Source: DASQBT01 sp963782495 (lineage in GTDB: Bacteria; Pseudomonadota; Gammaproteobacteria; Burkholderiales; Thiobacillaceae). From it: a stretch of 64,000 nucleotides of DNA. Position numbers and translations under genes: made by a program. Within the stretch, counting starts at the first letter, position 1, and every line of letters begins with the position of its first letter. The stretch lies in NCBI GenBank assembly GCA_963782495.1, contig CAWAJU010000012.1:1-64000 (forward strand), written 5' to 3'. Of this stretch, positions 43,120-51,816 are shown piece by piece. The notes beneath the pieces are model-generated. The model did not search any database. It was not told where the DNA came from and worked only from the letters and a program-made list of their open reading frames with translations.

Positions 43120-43809
43120 TCAAATATGCAGCGTGTCGATCTCACCGTAGGCGGTTTTCAGCCACATCTTGACCCGTTGCCGTTCCAGTATGCCGAGCGC
43201 GTGCGCATCGGTACTCTGTGTAGCGGACCAGAAGCTGCTACTGTGATTGTCGATCTTGCTCATCGCGGCCTCGTGCAGTCTCTTGATGTCGATGATACGC
43301 GCGTGCAATTCCAGGGCACGCTGCTTTTCGCCGGACGCATCGAGAATGTCGAAGTTGTCGCCTCGAATGTGGTTCTGCACCAGCACATAGTTGAGTCGCG
43401 AGCCAAAACGGTCCAGCAGCTTCTTCAGCAGGTCGACCGAGTCGCGACCCGAATCCATCACGTGCCAATAAGTTATGCCCAACCCCATCTCGCTCGACAG
43501 TTCCAGCAGCCCGGAGTCATCCATCCACTGCGTCAGCGCATCTTGCGTCTGCGCGGCCAGATCGACCAGGATTCTGCGATCGGGATCGGCGGCGGCCGCT
43601 TCGACGATTGCATCGATGCTTTCATACCGATCCACGACAACGGGCGATGCATAGCCGGCATAGAAGCGCATCAGCGCGCCGTGGGATTTGTCGGTATCGA
43701 AGCCCAAAAACGGGCGTTCGTGGTCTATCAAGTATTGCGCCAGTATGCGCGCGACCAGCGATTTGCCGACCCCGCCTTTTTCGCCGCCGATGAAATGGAT
43801 GTGCGCCAT
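43120..43809 (-). CDS. ParA/MipZ-like P-loop ATPase
   Basis: This 229-residue cytosolic protein has a deviant Walker A motif EKGGVGKS at residues 10-17, with DTDKSHGAL and VDLAAQT as Walker A'/B-type segments. The start at 43809 (MAHIHFIGGEKGG) has GGGAG upstream; longer frames add non-homologous residues. ParA-like ATPases position DNA, protein clusters or organelles. There is no ParB or centromere-like repeat here, so this is an orphan member. It lies downstream of the transglutaminase gene on the same strand, separated by 207 bases. Confidence 0.75.
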   Translation of the reverse strand: MAHIHFIGGEKGGVGKSLVARILAQYLIDHERPFLGFDTDKSHGALMRFYAGYASPVVVDRYESIDAIVEAAAADPDRRILVDLAAQTQDALTQWMDDSGLLELSSEMGLGITYWHVMDSGRDSVDLLKKLLDRFGSRLNYVLVQNHIRGDNFDILDASGEKQRALELHARIIDIKRLHEAAMSKIDNHSSSFWSATQSTDAHALGILERQRVKMWLKTAYGEIDTLHI

Positions 43810-44016
43810 GAGTTCTCCCGTTGAGATGGATGGATTAGGGAAATGCGATTGATTCGCTCGTTCCGAGTTACACGAAGAAATCCAGTCTAAGGACGCTTCA
43901 CTGGATTGCGGCGGCTCTTCGAGCCAGGCAATGATAAGCGACTGCCTGTGGCATCGTGATGACGGCCGCGGCACGTTGAGCCGGGCCATGACAGACATGA
44001 TTCATGCGGCCTGCCC

Positions 44017-47000
44017 TTAGCGCCGGCGCAGATCGAGCGTGTGCGGAAATTCGCCTGCCGGTTCTTCCGGCGGCGGCGCCATAGGTCCGGGCGGCGTGCC
44101 ACCGGGGAAAAAGCGTGCCAACGGGGCAATCCAGGGCGGCGGGGTGAAGCTGCCAGCGGTGTGTCCCCAGTCCTGAAAGCGGGTGTGGCGACGGGACTCC
44201 GCCTCCACCGCATTGACCGGGAAGGTCTCGTAGCTGCGCCCGCCAGGGTGGACAACGCGATAGGTGCAACCACCGATGGCCCGACCGTTCCAGGTGTCAA
44301 TCAAATCGAACACCAGGGGCGAATGTATGCCGATGGTCGGGTGCAAGGCCGATGGTGGCTGCCATGCGCGGTAACGCACGCCGGCTACGGATTCGCCATG
44401 CACGCCAGTGGGCGTCAGCGGCACGCGGCGGCCATTGCATGCAAGCACGTAGCGGCTGTCGGTCAGGCCGTTCACTTTCACCTGCAAGCGTTCGACCGAA
44501 GAGTCGACGTAACGGGCAGTGCCCAAGCTGGTCGATTCCTCGCCCATCACATGCCAGGGTTCGATTGCGGTGCGCAGTTCAATCGAAATATCGCCAATCT
44601 GCAAGGTGCCATAGCGCGGAAAACGGAATTCGAGGAAGGGCTTGAACCAGTCGAGTTGGAAGGGAAAGCCGGCCGCGCCAAGATCGTCGATCACGTCCTT
44701 CAGGTCCACCCACAGATAATGCGGCAGCATGTGGCGGTCGTGCAGCAGCGTGCCCCAGCGCACCAAGGGCTTACGATAGGGCTGTTCCCAAAAGCGCGCG
44801 ATGAGGGCACGCAACAACAGCATTTGCGCCAAACTCATGCGCGCATGCGGTGGCATCTCGAACGCGCGGAACTCAAGCAGGCCGAGCCGCCCCGAGGGCG
44901 AGTCGGGGGAATACATCTTGTCAATGCAGAACTCCGAACGGTGGGTGTTACCGGTGAGATCGGTGAACAGGTTGCGCAATAACCTGTCTACCAGCCACGG
45001 TTGGGGGGTTTGGCCGGCCGGCATTTGCTGGAAGGCGATTTCAAGTTCATACAGGCGCTCGATACGTCCCTCGTCAACGCGCGGCGCCTGGCTGGTCGGA
45101 CCGATGAACAGTCCGGAAAACAGGTAAGACAGCGCCGGATGGTGCTGCCAGTAGGTGACCAGGCTGGCCAGCAATTCCGGGCGGCGCAGGAAGGGGCTGT
45201 CGGACGGCGTCGCGCCACCAAGAGTGACGTGATTGCCGCCTCCGGTCCCGGCGTGACGGCCATCGAGCATGAATTTTTCCGCGGCCAGACGCGACAGCCG
45301 CGCTTCCTCGTACACCATGGTCGTCGTGTCGACCAACTGCTGCCAGTTGTGCGCGGGATGGATGTTGACCTCGATGACGCCAGGGTCGGGAGTAATCGCG
45401 AGTTTTTCGATGCGGTTGTCAGACGGCGGCGGATAACCTTCGATTGCGACCGGCAGCTGAAGTTTTGCAGCCGTGGTTTCAATTGCCGCGAGCAGGTTGA
45501 GATATTGCTCCAGCGTGTTAACTGGCGGCATGAACACGAACAGGCATCCGCCACGTGCTTCGACGGTGAGCGCGGTGCGCGGCACCTTGACCACGGCCTT
45601 ATGCGACGTGTGCTGCGGCTGAACCCTGGACGGCGGCGCGGGCGGAGCCAGACTGGAGAAACGCGCGGCGATTTCCCCATGAAAGTCGGGCAAAGGCGGC
45701 TGCACGGCAAAGGGATCGACCTCGACCCACGGTTCGCGCTCGTCCTCGACGACCCAGTGCAAGCTGGCCAGGGGCAGGCGCAACCCCATCGGCGAATCGC
45801 CGGGCAAGAGATATAACCGGTCGCGCCGGGTTTCCCATGGCGCGCTCATCCAGTCGTGGGTGGTTACGCTCCAGGCCAGCGGAATGAAGTAGCCGACCGG
45901 CGTATTGAGCCCGCGTGAAAGCTTGTTGGCCAAGGCCCCGCGCAGGTTGACGCTGTCGAGTTCGGCGTGTCCGGCATCGACGTTGGGCGGCAGTTCCGCT
46001 TCCTGCAGCAGAGCGGCCAGCGCGTCTTCATAGGCGGGTTGCGCGTAGCGCGGGGCCAAGCCCAAGTGCAGGGCCAGGGTCTCGGCAAAGCGCTGGGAAT
46101 CGATTTGGGTGTGGCCATAGTCGCGGTTGGCTTCGGCAAGCAGGAGCGGGTCTTTCCACACCGGCACCCCGTCGCGCCGCCAGTAGACGCCCAGCGCCCA
46201 ACGCGGAAGGGGCTCACCCGGATACCATTTGCCCTGTCCGGTATGCAGCAGCGAACCGAGGGCCAGCCTATCCTTCAGCCGCCGCACCAGCACCTCAGCG
46301 CGCTCCCTTTTGTGGCTTCCGAGCGCCGCAGTGTTCCATTCTGGTGCTTCCATGTCGTCGATCGAGACAAAGGTCGGCTCGCCGCCGTGAGTAAGACGCA
46401 CATCCTGTTGCAGGAGTTTCTCGTCGACCAGGTGGCCCAGCGCCTGGATTGCTGCCCATTCTGCCTCCGAATATGGCAACGTCACGCGTGGGTCTTCGCG
46501 GAAGCGCGTCACCGTATTGGAAAACTCAAACTCGACTTCGCATTTGTCGGTAAAGCCCTCGATCGGGGCGGCTGAAGACGGCTGCGGCGTCGCCGCCAGG
46601 GGAATATGTCCCTCGCCTGCGAACAGTCCAGAGGTCGGGTCAAGCCCGATCCAGCCGGCGCCCGGTAGATAGACTTCAGCCCAGGCGTGAAGATCGGTGA
46701 AATCCTTCTCCGGTCCGGACGGACCGTCGAGCGATTTCTCGTCTGCAGTCAACTGGACCAGATAGCCAGACACAAAGCGCGCGGCCAGTCCCAGGTTACG
46801 GAGGATCTGGACCAGCAACCAGGCTGTGTCCCGGCAAGAGCCCAGCGCTTTTTGCAGTGTTTCCTCTGGCGTTTGCACGCCGGTTTCCATGCGCACCGTA
46901 TAGGCGATGTCTTTTTGCAGGCGCTGGTTGAGGGCGACCAGAAAATCGTTGCTTTGCATCCGTTCCCGCGGCACCTCGGCCAGCCAAGCCTGCAACAACG

Positions 47001-47373
47001 GCCCCGGCGGATCAACCTCCAGATTGGGAGTGAGCTCTCGTTTCAGCGCAGCACCATATTTGAATGGCCAGTGTTCGGCGTACTGCTCAACGAAGTAATC
47101 GAAGGGATTGATCACCGTCATGTCGGCGATCACCTCGACGTCGACCAGGAACTCGCGCGTTGTCTCCGGAAACACCAGGCGCGCCAGGTAGTTGCCGAAC
47201 GGATCCTGCTGCCAGTTGATGAAATGCTTTTCCGGCTTGATTTTCAGCGTGTAGGCGAGAATGGGGGTGCGCGAATGCGGGGCCGGGCGCAAACGCACCA
47301 CGTGGGGGCTCAGCGTGACGTGGCGGTCGAATTTGTAGCGGGTGGTATGACGGATTGCAACGTGGATGGACAT
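44017..47373 (-). CDS. Transglutaminase-like/DUF2126 large protein (peptide-tagging system)
   Basis: In this 1118-residue protein, the N-terminal half (about 1-290) has a beta-sandwich followed by a transglutaminase core with Cys180 (GSCRDTAW), His229 (DLHAWAE) and Asp245 (GLDPTSG). The rest (about 330-1118) matches the DUF2126 module (EPTFVSIDD, NPAGTGGGNHVTLGG-like stretch at about 700). The known neighbourhood of this pair is circularly permuted ATP-grasp, alpha-E and Anbu proteins, predicted to make and trim peptide tags. It is 102 bases downstream of Anbu on the same strand. The partners ATP-grasp and alpha-E lie 30 kb away in this window, not in the same operon. Confidence 0.88.
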   Translation of the reverse strand: MSIHVAIRHTTRYKFDRHVTLSPHVVRLRPAPHSRTPILAYTLKIKPEKHFINWQQDPFGNYLARLVFPETTREFLVDVEVIADMTVINPFDYFVEQYAEHWPFKYGAALKRELTPNLEVDPPGPLLQAWLAEVPRERMQSNDFLVALNQRLQKDIAYTVRMETGVQTPEETLQKALGSCRDTAWLLVQILRNLGLAARFVSGYLVQLTADEKSLDGPSGPEKDFTDLHAWAEVYLPGAGWIGLDPTSGLFAGEGHIPLAATPQPSSAAPIEGFTDKCEVEFEFSNTVTRFREDPRVTLPYSEAEWAAIQALGHLVDEKLLQQDVRLTHGGEPTFVSIDDMEAPEWNTAALGSHKRERAEVLVRRLKDRLALGSLLHTGQGKWYPGEPLPRWALGVYWRRDGVPVWKDPLLLAEANRDYGHTQIDSQRFAETLALHLGLAPRYAQPAYEDALAALLQEAELPPNVDAGHAELDSVNLRGALANKLSRGLNTPVGYFIPLAWSVTTHDWMSAPWETRRDRLYLLPGDSPMGLRLPLASLHWVVEDEREPWVEVDPFAVQPPLPDFHGEIAARFSSLAPPAPPSRVQPQHTSHKAVVKVPRTALTVEARGGCLFVFMPPVNTLEQYLNLLAAIETTAAKLQLPVAIEGYPPPSDNRIEKLAITPDPGVIEVNIHPAHNWQQLVDTTTMVYEEARLSRLAAEKFMLDGRHAGTGGGNHVTLGGATPSDSPFLRRPELLASLVTYWQHHPALSYLFSGLFIGPTSQAPRVDEGRIERLYELEIAFQQMPAGQTPQPWLVDRLLRNLFTDLTGNTHRSEFCIDKMYSPDSPSGRLGLLEFRAFEMPPHARMSLAQMLLLRALIARFWEQPYRKPLVRWGTLLHDRHMLPHYLWVDLKDVIDDLGAAGFPFQLDWFKPFLEFRFPRYGTLQIGDISIELRTAIEPWHVMGEESTSLGTARYVDSSVERLQVKVNGLTDSRYVLACNGRRVPLTPTGVHGESVAGVRYRAWQPPSALHPTIGIHSPLVFDLIDTWNGRAIGGCTYRVVHPGGRSYETFPVNAVEAESRRHTRFQDWGHTAGSFTPPPWIAPLARFFPGGTPPGPMAPPPEEPAGEFPHTLDLRRR

Positions 47374-47475
47374 GTCTCGCTATCTGGGAAACCTACCCTG
47401 TTACCAGAGCAAGCATGATGCCAGCTGTGAGAGCCGGACAATTGAATGGGCGCGGCAAACTTGCAACGCAAAATG

Positions 47476-48261
47476 TCAGTTCGTGGGAGGCGTCCGAAAC
47501 GGATATACGTGGCTATCGCCCTCGGCCTCTTCTTCAAGCTCCCAGGGAAACGGCGGCAAATTGCTCAGGGCCAGCAGCAGGCCTTCATTCCATCGGTCAG
47601 CGACTTCCCGTGCGTACGCGTCGTCCTCGTTCAGCTTGAGCTTGCGCCCATCAGCCAGGGAATCTCGGTCATAGATCAGCATTTCGACTGGCGGCCCCAC
47701 GGTGATGTTGCTGCGAATAGTCGAGTTCATCGACACCAGGGCGCACCGCGCGGCACGTTCAAGGGTCGTGTCGGGGTGTATGACCCGATCCAGGATCGGC
47801 TTACCATACTTGGTCTCGCCGATCTGCAGGAACGGGTGCTCGCTGGATTCATGAATGTAGTTGCCTTGAGGATAGATCATGAAGATCTCCGGCGGTGTAT
47901 TGCCGATCTGGCCTCCAAAAATGAAGGTCGCGTCGAAGTTGGTGCCCGCCGCATCCCGGCTCGCCTGCTGCTGCTGAACCTGCGCGTTGATCAGGCCGAC
48001 ATAATCGGCTGCTTCGCGCATGGTCGCGACGCTCAGCAGATTCGGAATAAGGCCATCCTTGGAATCGCTGTTGAGTTTCTTCACGACAGCCTGGGTGGTC
48101 GCGAGGTTCCCGGCCGAAAGCAGGGTAAACGTGCGTTCTCCGGGCCAGGTGCAAGTATGCATCTTGGAATAGGTGCTGACGTTGTCCATGCCCGCGTTGG
48201 TGCGGGAATCGGAGCAGAACACCAATCCCTGATCAACTTTTATGGCGAGGCAATAGGTCAT
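47476..48261 (-). CDS. Anbu-type proteasome-like protease
   Basis: This 261-residue protein has the N-terminal nucleophile start MTYCLAIKVDQGLVFCSDS, with Thr2 as the likely catalytic residue after Met removal, then NAGMDNVSTYSKM and FIFGGQIG. These are the marks of the ancestral beta-subunit (Anbu, COG3484). Such proteins form ring-like assemblies and are thought to cleave peptides made or tagged by the ATP-grasp/alpha-E/transglutaminase set. The length and the end (about 200-261, Glu-rich) are typical. The transglutaminase-DUF2126 gene follows after 102 bases. No promoter was identified. Confidence 0.9.
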   Translation of the reverse strand: MTYCLAIKVDQGLVFCSDSRTNAGMDNVSTYSKMHTCTWPGERTFTLLSAGNLATTQAVVKKLNSDSKDGLIPNLLSVATMREAADYVGLINAQVQQQQASRDAAGTNFDATFIFGGQIGNTPPEIFMIYPQGNYIHESSEHPFLQIGETKYGKPILDRVIHPDTTLERAARCALVSMNSTIRSNITVGPPVEMLIYDRDSLADGRKLKLNEDDAYAREVADRWNEGLLLALSNLPPFPWELEEEAEGDSHVYPFRTPPTN

Positions 48262-48405
48262 CGTTCTATCTCAGCGGAGCTTACAGCTAAGACTTTACCC
48301 CAACTTCGCCGGGTCACGAAGAATTAGCTGACACATGGCCCATGTTGATGCTCCGCACGCAAGTATCCGTGCTCCAATTCCGTGCGCAGGGAGTGCCAAT
48401 AGACA

Positions 48406-50211
48406 CTAATCTCCCCGAGCCACGCCCTCGCGCCGTGGATCGGCCCCTCCCAGCCAGCCGCCGGGCACCCGCATGATGCCTTGCAGGCCCGAAGTCTGCG
48501 GCATCAATTTTATGTCGTGGCCGCGCGCCCGCAGGGCTGATACCAGAGCCTCCGACACCCTGCCCTGCTCCAGTTCCGTCGGTCCATTGCGGCTGCCAAA
48601 GTTGGGCAAGGCGATGGCGTCCTGGATATTCAGTCTCCAATCCAGTGTGCCAAGCAATACCTTGCCTACATAGTTGATGATGGCCGAGCCACCGGGCGAA
48701 CCCAGGCTCATGATGAGTTGACCGCGATTGTCCAACACCAGCAAGGGCGACATGGAGGACCGCGGCCGCTTCCCTGGTTGCACGCGATTGGCTACTGGAT
48801 GCCCTTCCCTATCCACCGAGGCAAAGGAAAAATCAGTCAGCTGATTGTTGAGCAGGAAGCCCCGCACCATCTGTCGCGAGCCAAACGCGTCCTCGATGGT
48901 GGTGGTCATGGAAACGGCGTGGCCGTCGCCGTCCACGATGGAAATCTGCGAAGTCGACGGCAGCTCGGGGCTGCGGTCGGGGCCGCGCGAATCCGTGGCG
49001 CCCGGTGGGTGTCCGGGCTCGGCAAGCCCCATTGACCACTCGCCAATCAAGCCGGCGCGCCGCTTCAGATAATCCGGATCCAGCAGGCCGACGACCGGAA
49101 CCGCCACAAACGCGTCATCCGCCGCGTAGTAGGCCCGGTCCGCATAGGCCAGCCGGGCGGCCTCGCAATACAGATGCACCGCCTCTGCCGACAGCTTCCA
49201 GCTGCCATCCGCGTTGCGGGTAGGTTTGTCTGCCGCAATGGACGTGTGCCCAAGCATACCGAAGATTTCACCCAGGGCCAGGGTACCGGAAGACGGCAGC
49301 GGCGGGCCGCACACTTGGGCCTGGCGATAATCGAAGCACAAGGCGGGCCGTTCCCTGGCCTGATAACCGGCCATGTCCTGTTCCGACAATAGTCCCGGAT
49401 TGCCGGGGTGGCCATGCACCTTGGCCACAATGTCACGGGCAATGGGTCCGGTATAGAAAGCACTTGCGCCCTGCTTGGCAAGCTTGCGAAACGCCTCTGC
49501 AAGTTCGGGATTCTTCAGCAAGGCACCCGCGGACTTGGGGCTGCCGTCTGCGTTGTAGAAATAGGCCTTGGCGCTCGGGTCCCGGCTCAGATAGCGATCG
49601 GCCTTGATCAGCGCGGCCAGCCTCGGGCTGATGGCAAAGCCCTGATCTGCCAGGCGGATAGCCGGTTCGAACAGAGCTGCCCAGGGCAACTTGCCGTAGC
49701 GACGATGTGCCATTTCCAGCATGCGCAGCACACCGGGCACCCCCACCGAGCGTCCGCCTACCACTGCGGCATAAAAGGGCATGGGCTGACCGTCCTGCTG
49801 AAACAGCGTCTCGGTGGCAGCAGCCGGGGCGGTCTCCCGTCCGTCGAAGGACTCCATCCTCTCACCGTCCCAGTGCACGAGGAAGGCCCCGCCGCCGATC
49901 CCTGAGGACTGGGGTTCTACCAGGTTCAGCACCATTTGCACCGCGATCGCCGCGTCCATTGCCGAACCCCCGGCCTTGAGGATCTGGTAGCCCGCATCGA
50001 CTGCCAGTGGATTGGCCGCCGCAACCATCCAGTGCCGGGCGTGCCACCCAGGCTTGTCGGTCCAGCCCGAGTCGAGCTCCGGAGCGGTCGATGAGGCAAC
50101 CGGCAACCCGTCGCCCGAACGCCGCTCAACCAACGAACTGGCACAGTCTGACAAGGCCAGCGCCATTGTGGTCAAGGCCAGATAAAGCGACAGGGTGCGA
50201 CGGCGATTCAT
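48406..50211 (-). CDS. ggt: Gamma-glutamyltransferase
   Basis: In this 601-residue protein, the N-terminus (MNRRRTLSLYLALTTMALAL) is a signal peptide. A Cys at 22 in LSDC could be a lipobox, but the Asp at -1 is unusual. Family motifs include GGSAMDAAIAVQMVLNLVEP, GIGGGAFLVHW, and the autocleavage/nucleophile Thr420 in ELPSTSQISIVDGDG, with LGSPGGSAIINYV near the end. The enzyme hydrolyses or transfers the gamma-glutamyl group of glutathione in the periplasm. The start at 50211 is chosen because the signal peptide begins there; an upstream in-frame ATG gives non-secretory sequence. It lies divergent from the HI0933-like flavoprotein. Confidence 0.92.
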   Translation of the reverse strand: MNRRRTLSLYLALTTMALALSDCASSLVERRSGDGLPVASSTAPELDSGWTDKPGWHARHWMVAAANPLAVDAGYQILKAGGSAMDAAIAVQMVLNLVEPQSSGIGGGAFLVHWDGERMESFDGRETAPAAATETLFQQDGQPMPFYAAVVGGRSVGVPGVLRMLEMAHRRYGKLPWAALFEPAIRLADQGFAISPRLAALIKADRYLSRDPSAKAYFYNADGSPKSAGALLKNPELAEAFRKLAKQGASAFYTGPIARDIVAKVHGHPGNPGLLSEQDMAGYQARERPALCFDYRQAQVCGPPLPSSGTLALGEIFGMLGHTSIAADKPTRNADGSWKLSAEAVHLYCEAARLAYADRAYYAADDAFVAVPVVGLLDPDYLKRRAGLIGEWSMGLAEPGHPPGATDSRGPDRSPELPSTSQISIVDGDGHAVSMTTTIEDAFGSRQMVRGFLLNNQLTDFSFASVDREGHPVANRVQPGKRPRSSMSPLLVLDNRGQLIMSLGSPGGSAIINYVGKVLLGTLDWRLNIQDAIALPNFGSRNGPTELEQGRVSEALVSALRARGHDIKLMPQTSGLQGIMRVPGGWLGGADPRREGVARGD

Positions 50212-50562
50212 GTCGATAGTTTGGCGCAATTTCGTATAACGCCAAGTCACTAATTTGTAACCCTCCGCAACTGACACACCAGAGCCCGTCAACGACGCAC
50301 CCCCGCTAAGCATTCTTGCCACGCGGATGTCAGCGGCCTCCAGGTTTGCGCAGTACCTGTCTTGTGATCCGACCTGCCTGCGCTTATGCCCCGTTTCTCA
50401 GGCCACTGTTCCACATGAAGGCGATCTATGAAAAAGCTGTTCATTTTCATTACCCCATTTGTGCAGGAAGAATGGCCAGTTGGCAGGCCTCTCATTTAAG
50501 CTTGCTTCAATTTCTCCTGACCGCGTTGAGGTGGAAGGCGATGTACTCCCTGATTTGGCCTG
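50212..50562. other. Divergent intergenic region with weak promoter for ggt
   Basis: There is no gene in 351 bases. On the minus strand, TTACAA (50260-50255) and TATACG (50238-50233) with 16 bases between could drive ggt, but the matches are moderate. No promoter was recognised for the plus-strand flavoprotein gene. Confidence 0.3.
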
Positions 50563-51768
50563 ATGCAATTTGATGTCATCGTCCTTGGCGCCGGCGCGGC
50601 CGGCTTGATGTGCGCTGCCCAGGCAGGCCAACGAGGTCGCCACGTACTCTTGATAGACCACGCGGAAAAAATCGGCGAACGCATCCGCATCTCCGGCGGC
50701 GGGCGCTGCAATTTCACCAACCGTAATGCAGGCCCGGAAAATTTTCTCTCGCAGAACCTCCATTTCTGCCGTTCCGCCCTGGCGCAATACGGTCCGCAGG
50801 ACTTCATCAAACTGGTGGAAAGCTACGGCATCCCCTACCACGAGAAAACCCTGGGCCAGCTGTTCTGCGATGAAAGCGCGCAGGACATCACCAGCATGTT
50901 AAGAAGCGAGTGCGACAAGGGCGCGGTGAAATGGGCGCAGCCGTGCACAGTAGAGAAGATCAAGCGTTCGTCCGGAAGCCAGCGCCGCTTCACGCTGTTG
51001 ACCAGCGAGGGCCTATTCCACTGCGCCGCCCTCGTCATTGCCACCGGTGGACTCGCCGCGCCAGCGCTGGGTGCAAGCCCATTCGGCTATCGGCTGGCGG
51101 AGCAGTTCGGCGTGCCCATCGTCTCGCCCAAGCCAGCCCTGGTGCCCCTTTCGCTCGCGCCCGAAGACCTGCAAACCTTCAAGCCCCTGGCCGGCCTTTC
51201 CTTCTACACCGTTGCCGGATGCACTGGTCAATCCGCAGAATTTCGCGAACGGGCACTCCTCACCCACCGTGGCCTGTCCGGCCCGGCGATCCTGCAGATA
51301 TCGAGCTATTGGCAGGCGCAGGAATACGGTCGCGGCAAGAAGCAACCGATCAGTTTGAATTTGCTGCCCGATGACCATGTCGCCACCTGGCTGGGGCAGC
51401 ATCGACATTCGCGCACATTGGTAGCCAATCTTCTGGCTGAAAAGCTGCCGCGCCGCTTTGCCCAGGAATGGTGTGACCTCCAAGGCTGCAACCGGCCTCT
51501 GGCAGAGCTTTCCAACAAGGCCGTCGACTTGCTCATCGCTCGGTTGAATAACTGGGAGCTGATGCCCTCCGGCACCTTGGGCTACGGCAAGGCCGAAGTG
51601 ACATTGGGCGGCGTGGACACCCGCGCCCTCTCCTCCAGGACAATGGAGGCAACTAGCCTACCCGGCCTCTACTTCATCGGTGAAGTGGTCGACGTAACCG
51701 GCTGGCTGGGCGGTTACAATTTCCAGTGGGCGTGGTCCTCGGGGTGGGTGGCAGGGCAATATGCCTGA
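50563..51768 (+). CDS. HI0933/BaiN-type NAD(P)/FAD-dependent oxidoreductase
   Basis: This 401-residue flavoprotein has an N-terminal dinucleotide-binding motif IVLGAGAAGLMCA (GxGxxG), followed by GERIRISGGGRCNFTN, the family signature. The C-terminal end has LYFIGEVVDVTGWLGGYNFQWAWSSG, the second FAD contact. Members include oxidoreductases acting on unsaturated or thio-containing substrates, but many have no assigned substrate. It is a single gene between ggt (divergent) and the phosphoesterase (convergent), so context gives no further clue. Confidence 0.88.
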   Translation: MQFDVIVLGAGAAGLMCAAQAGQRGRHVLLIDHAEKIGERIRISGGGRCNFTNRNAGPENFLSQNLHFCRSALAQYGPQDFIKLVESYGIPYHEKTLGQLFCDESAQDITSMLRSECDKGAVKWAQPCTVEKIKRSSGSQRRFTLLTSEGLFHCAALVIATGGLAAPALGASPFGYRLAEQFGVPIVSPKPALVPLSLAPEDLQTFKPLAGLSFYTVAGCTGQSAEFRERALLTHRGLSGPAILQISSYWQAQEYGRGKKQPISLNLLPDDHVATWLGQHRHSRTLVANLLAEKLPRRFAQEWCDLQGCNRPLAELSNKAVDLLIARLNNWELMPSGTLGYGKAEVTLGGVDTRALSSRTMEATSLPGLYFIGEVVDVTGWLGGYNFQWAWSSGWVAGQYA

Positions 51769-51816
51769 GTCAGGTGGCCCCGGGTTGCCGATCGCATCGC
51801 AAGGCTGGCAATTGGT

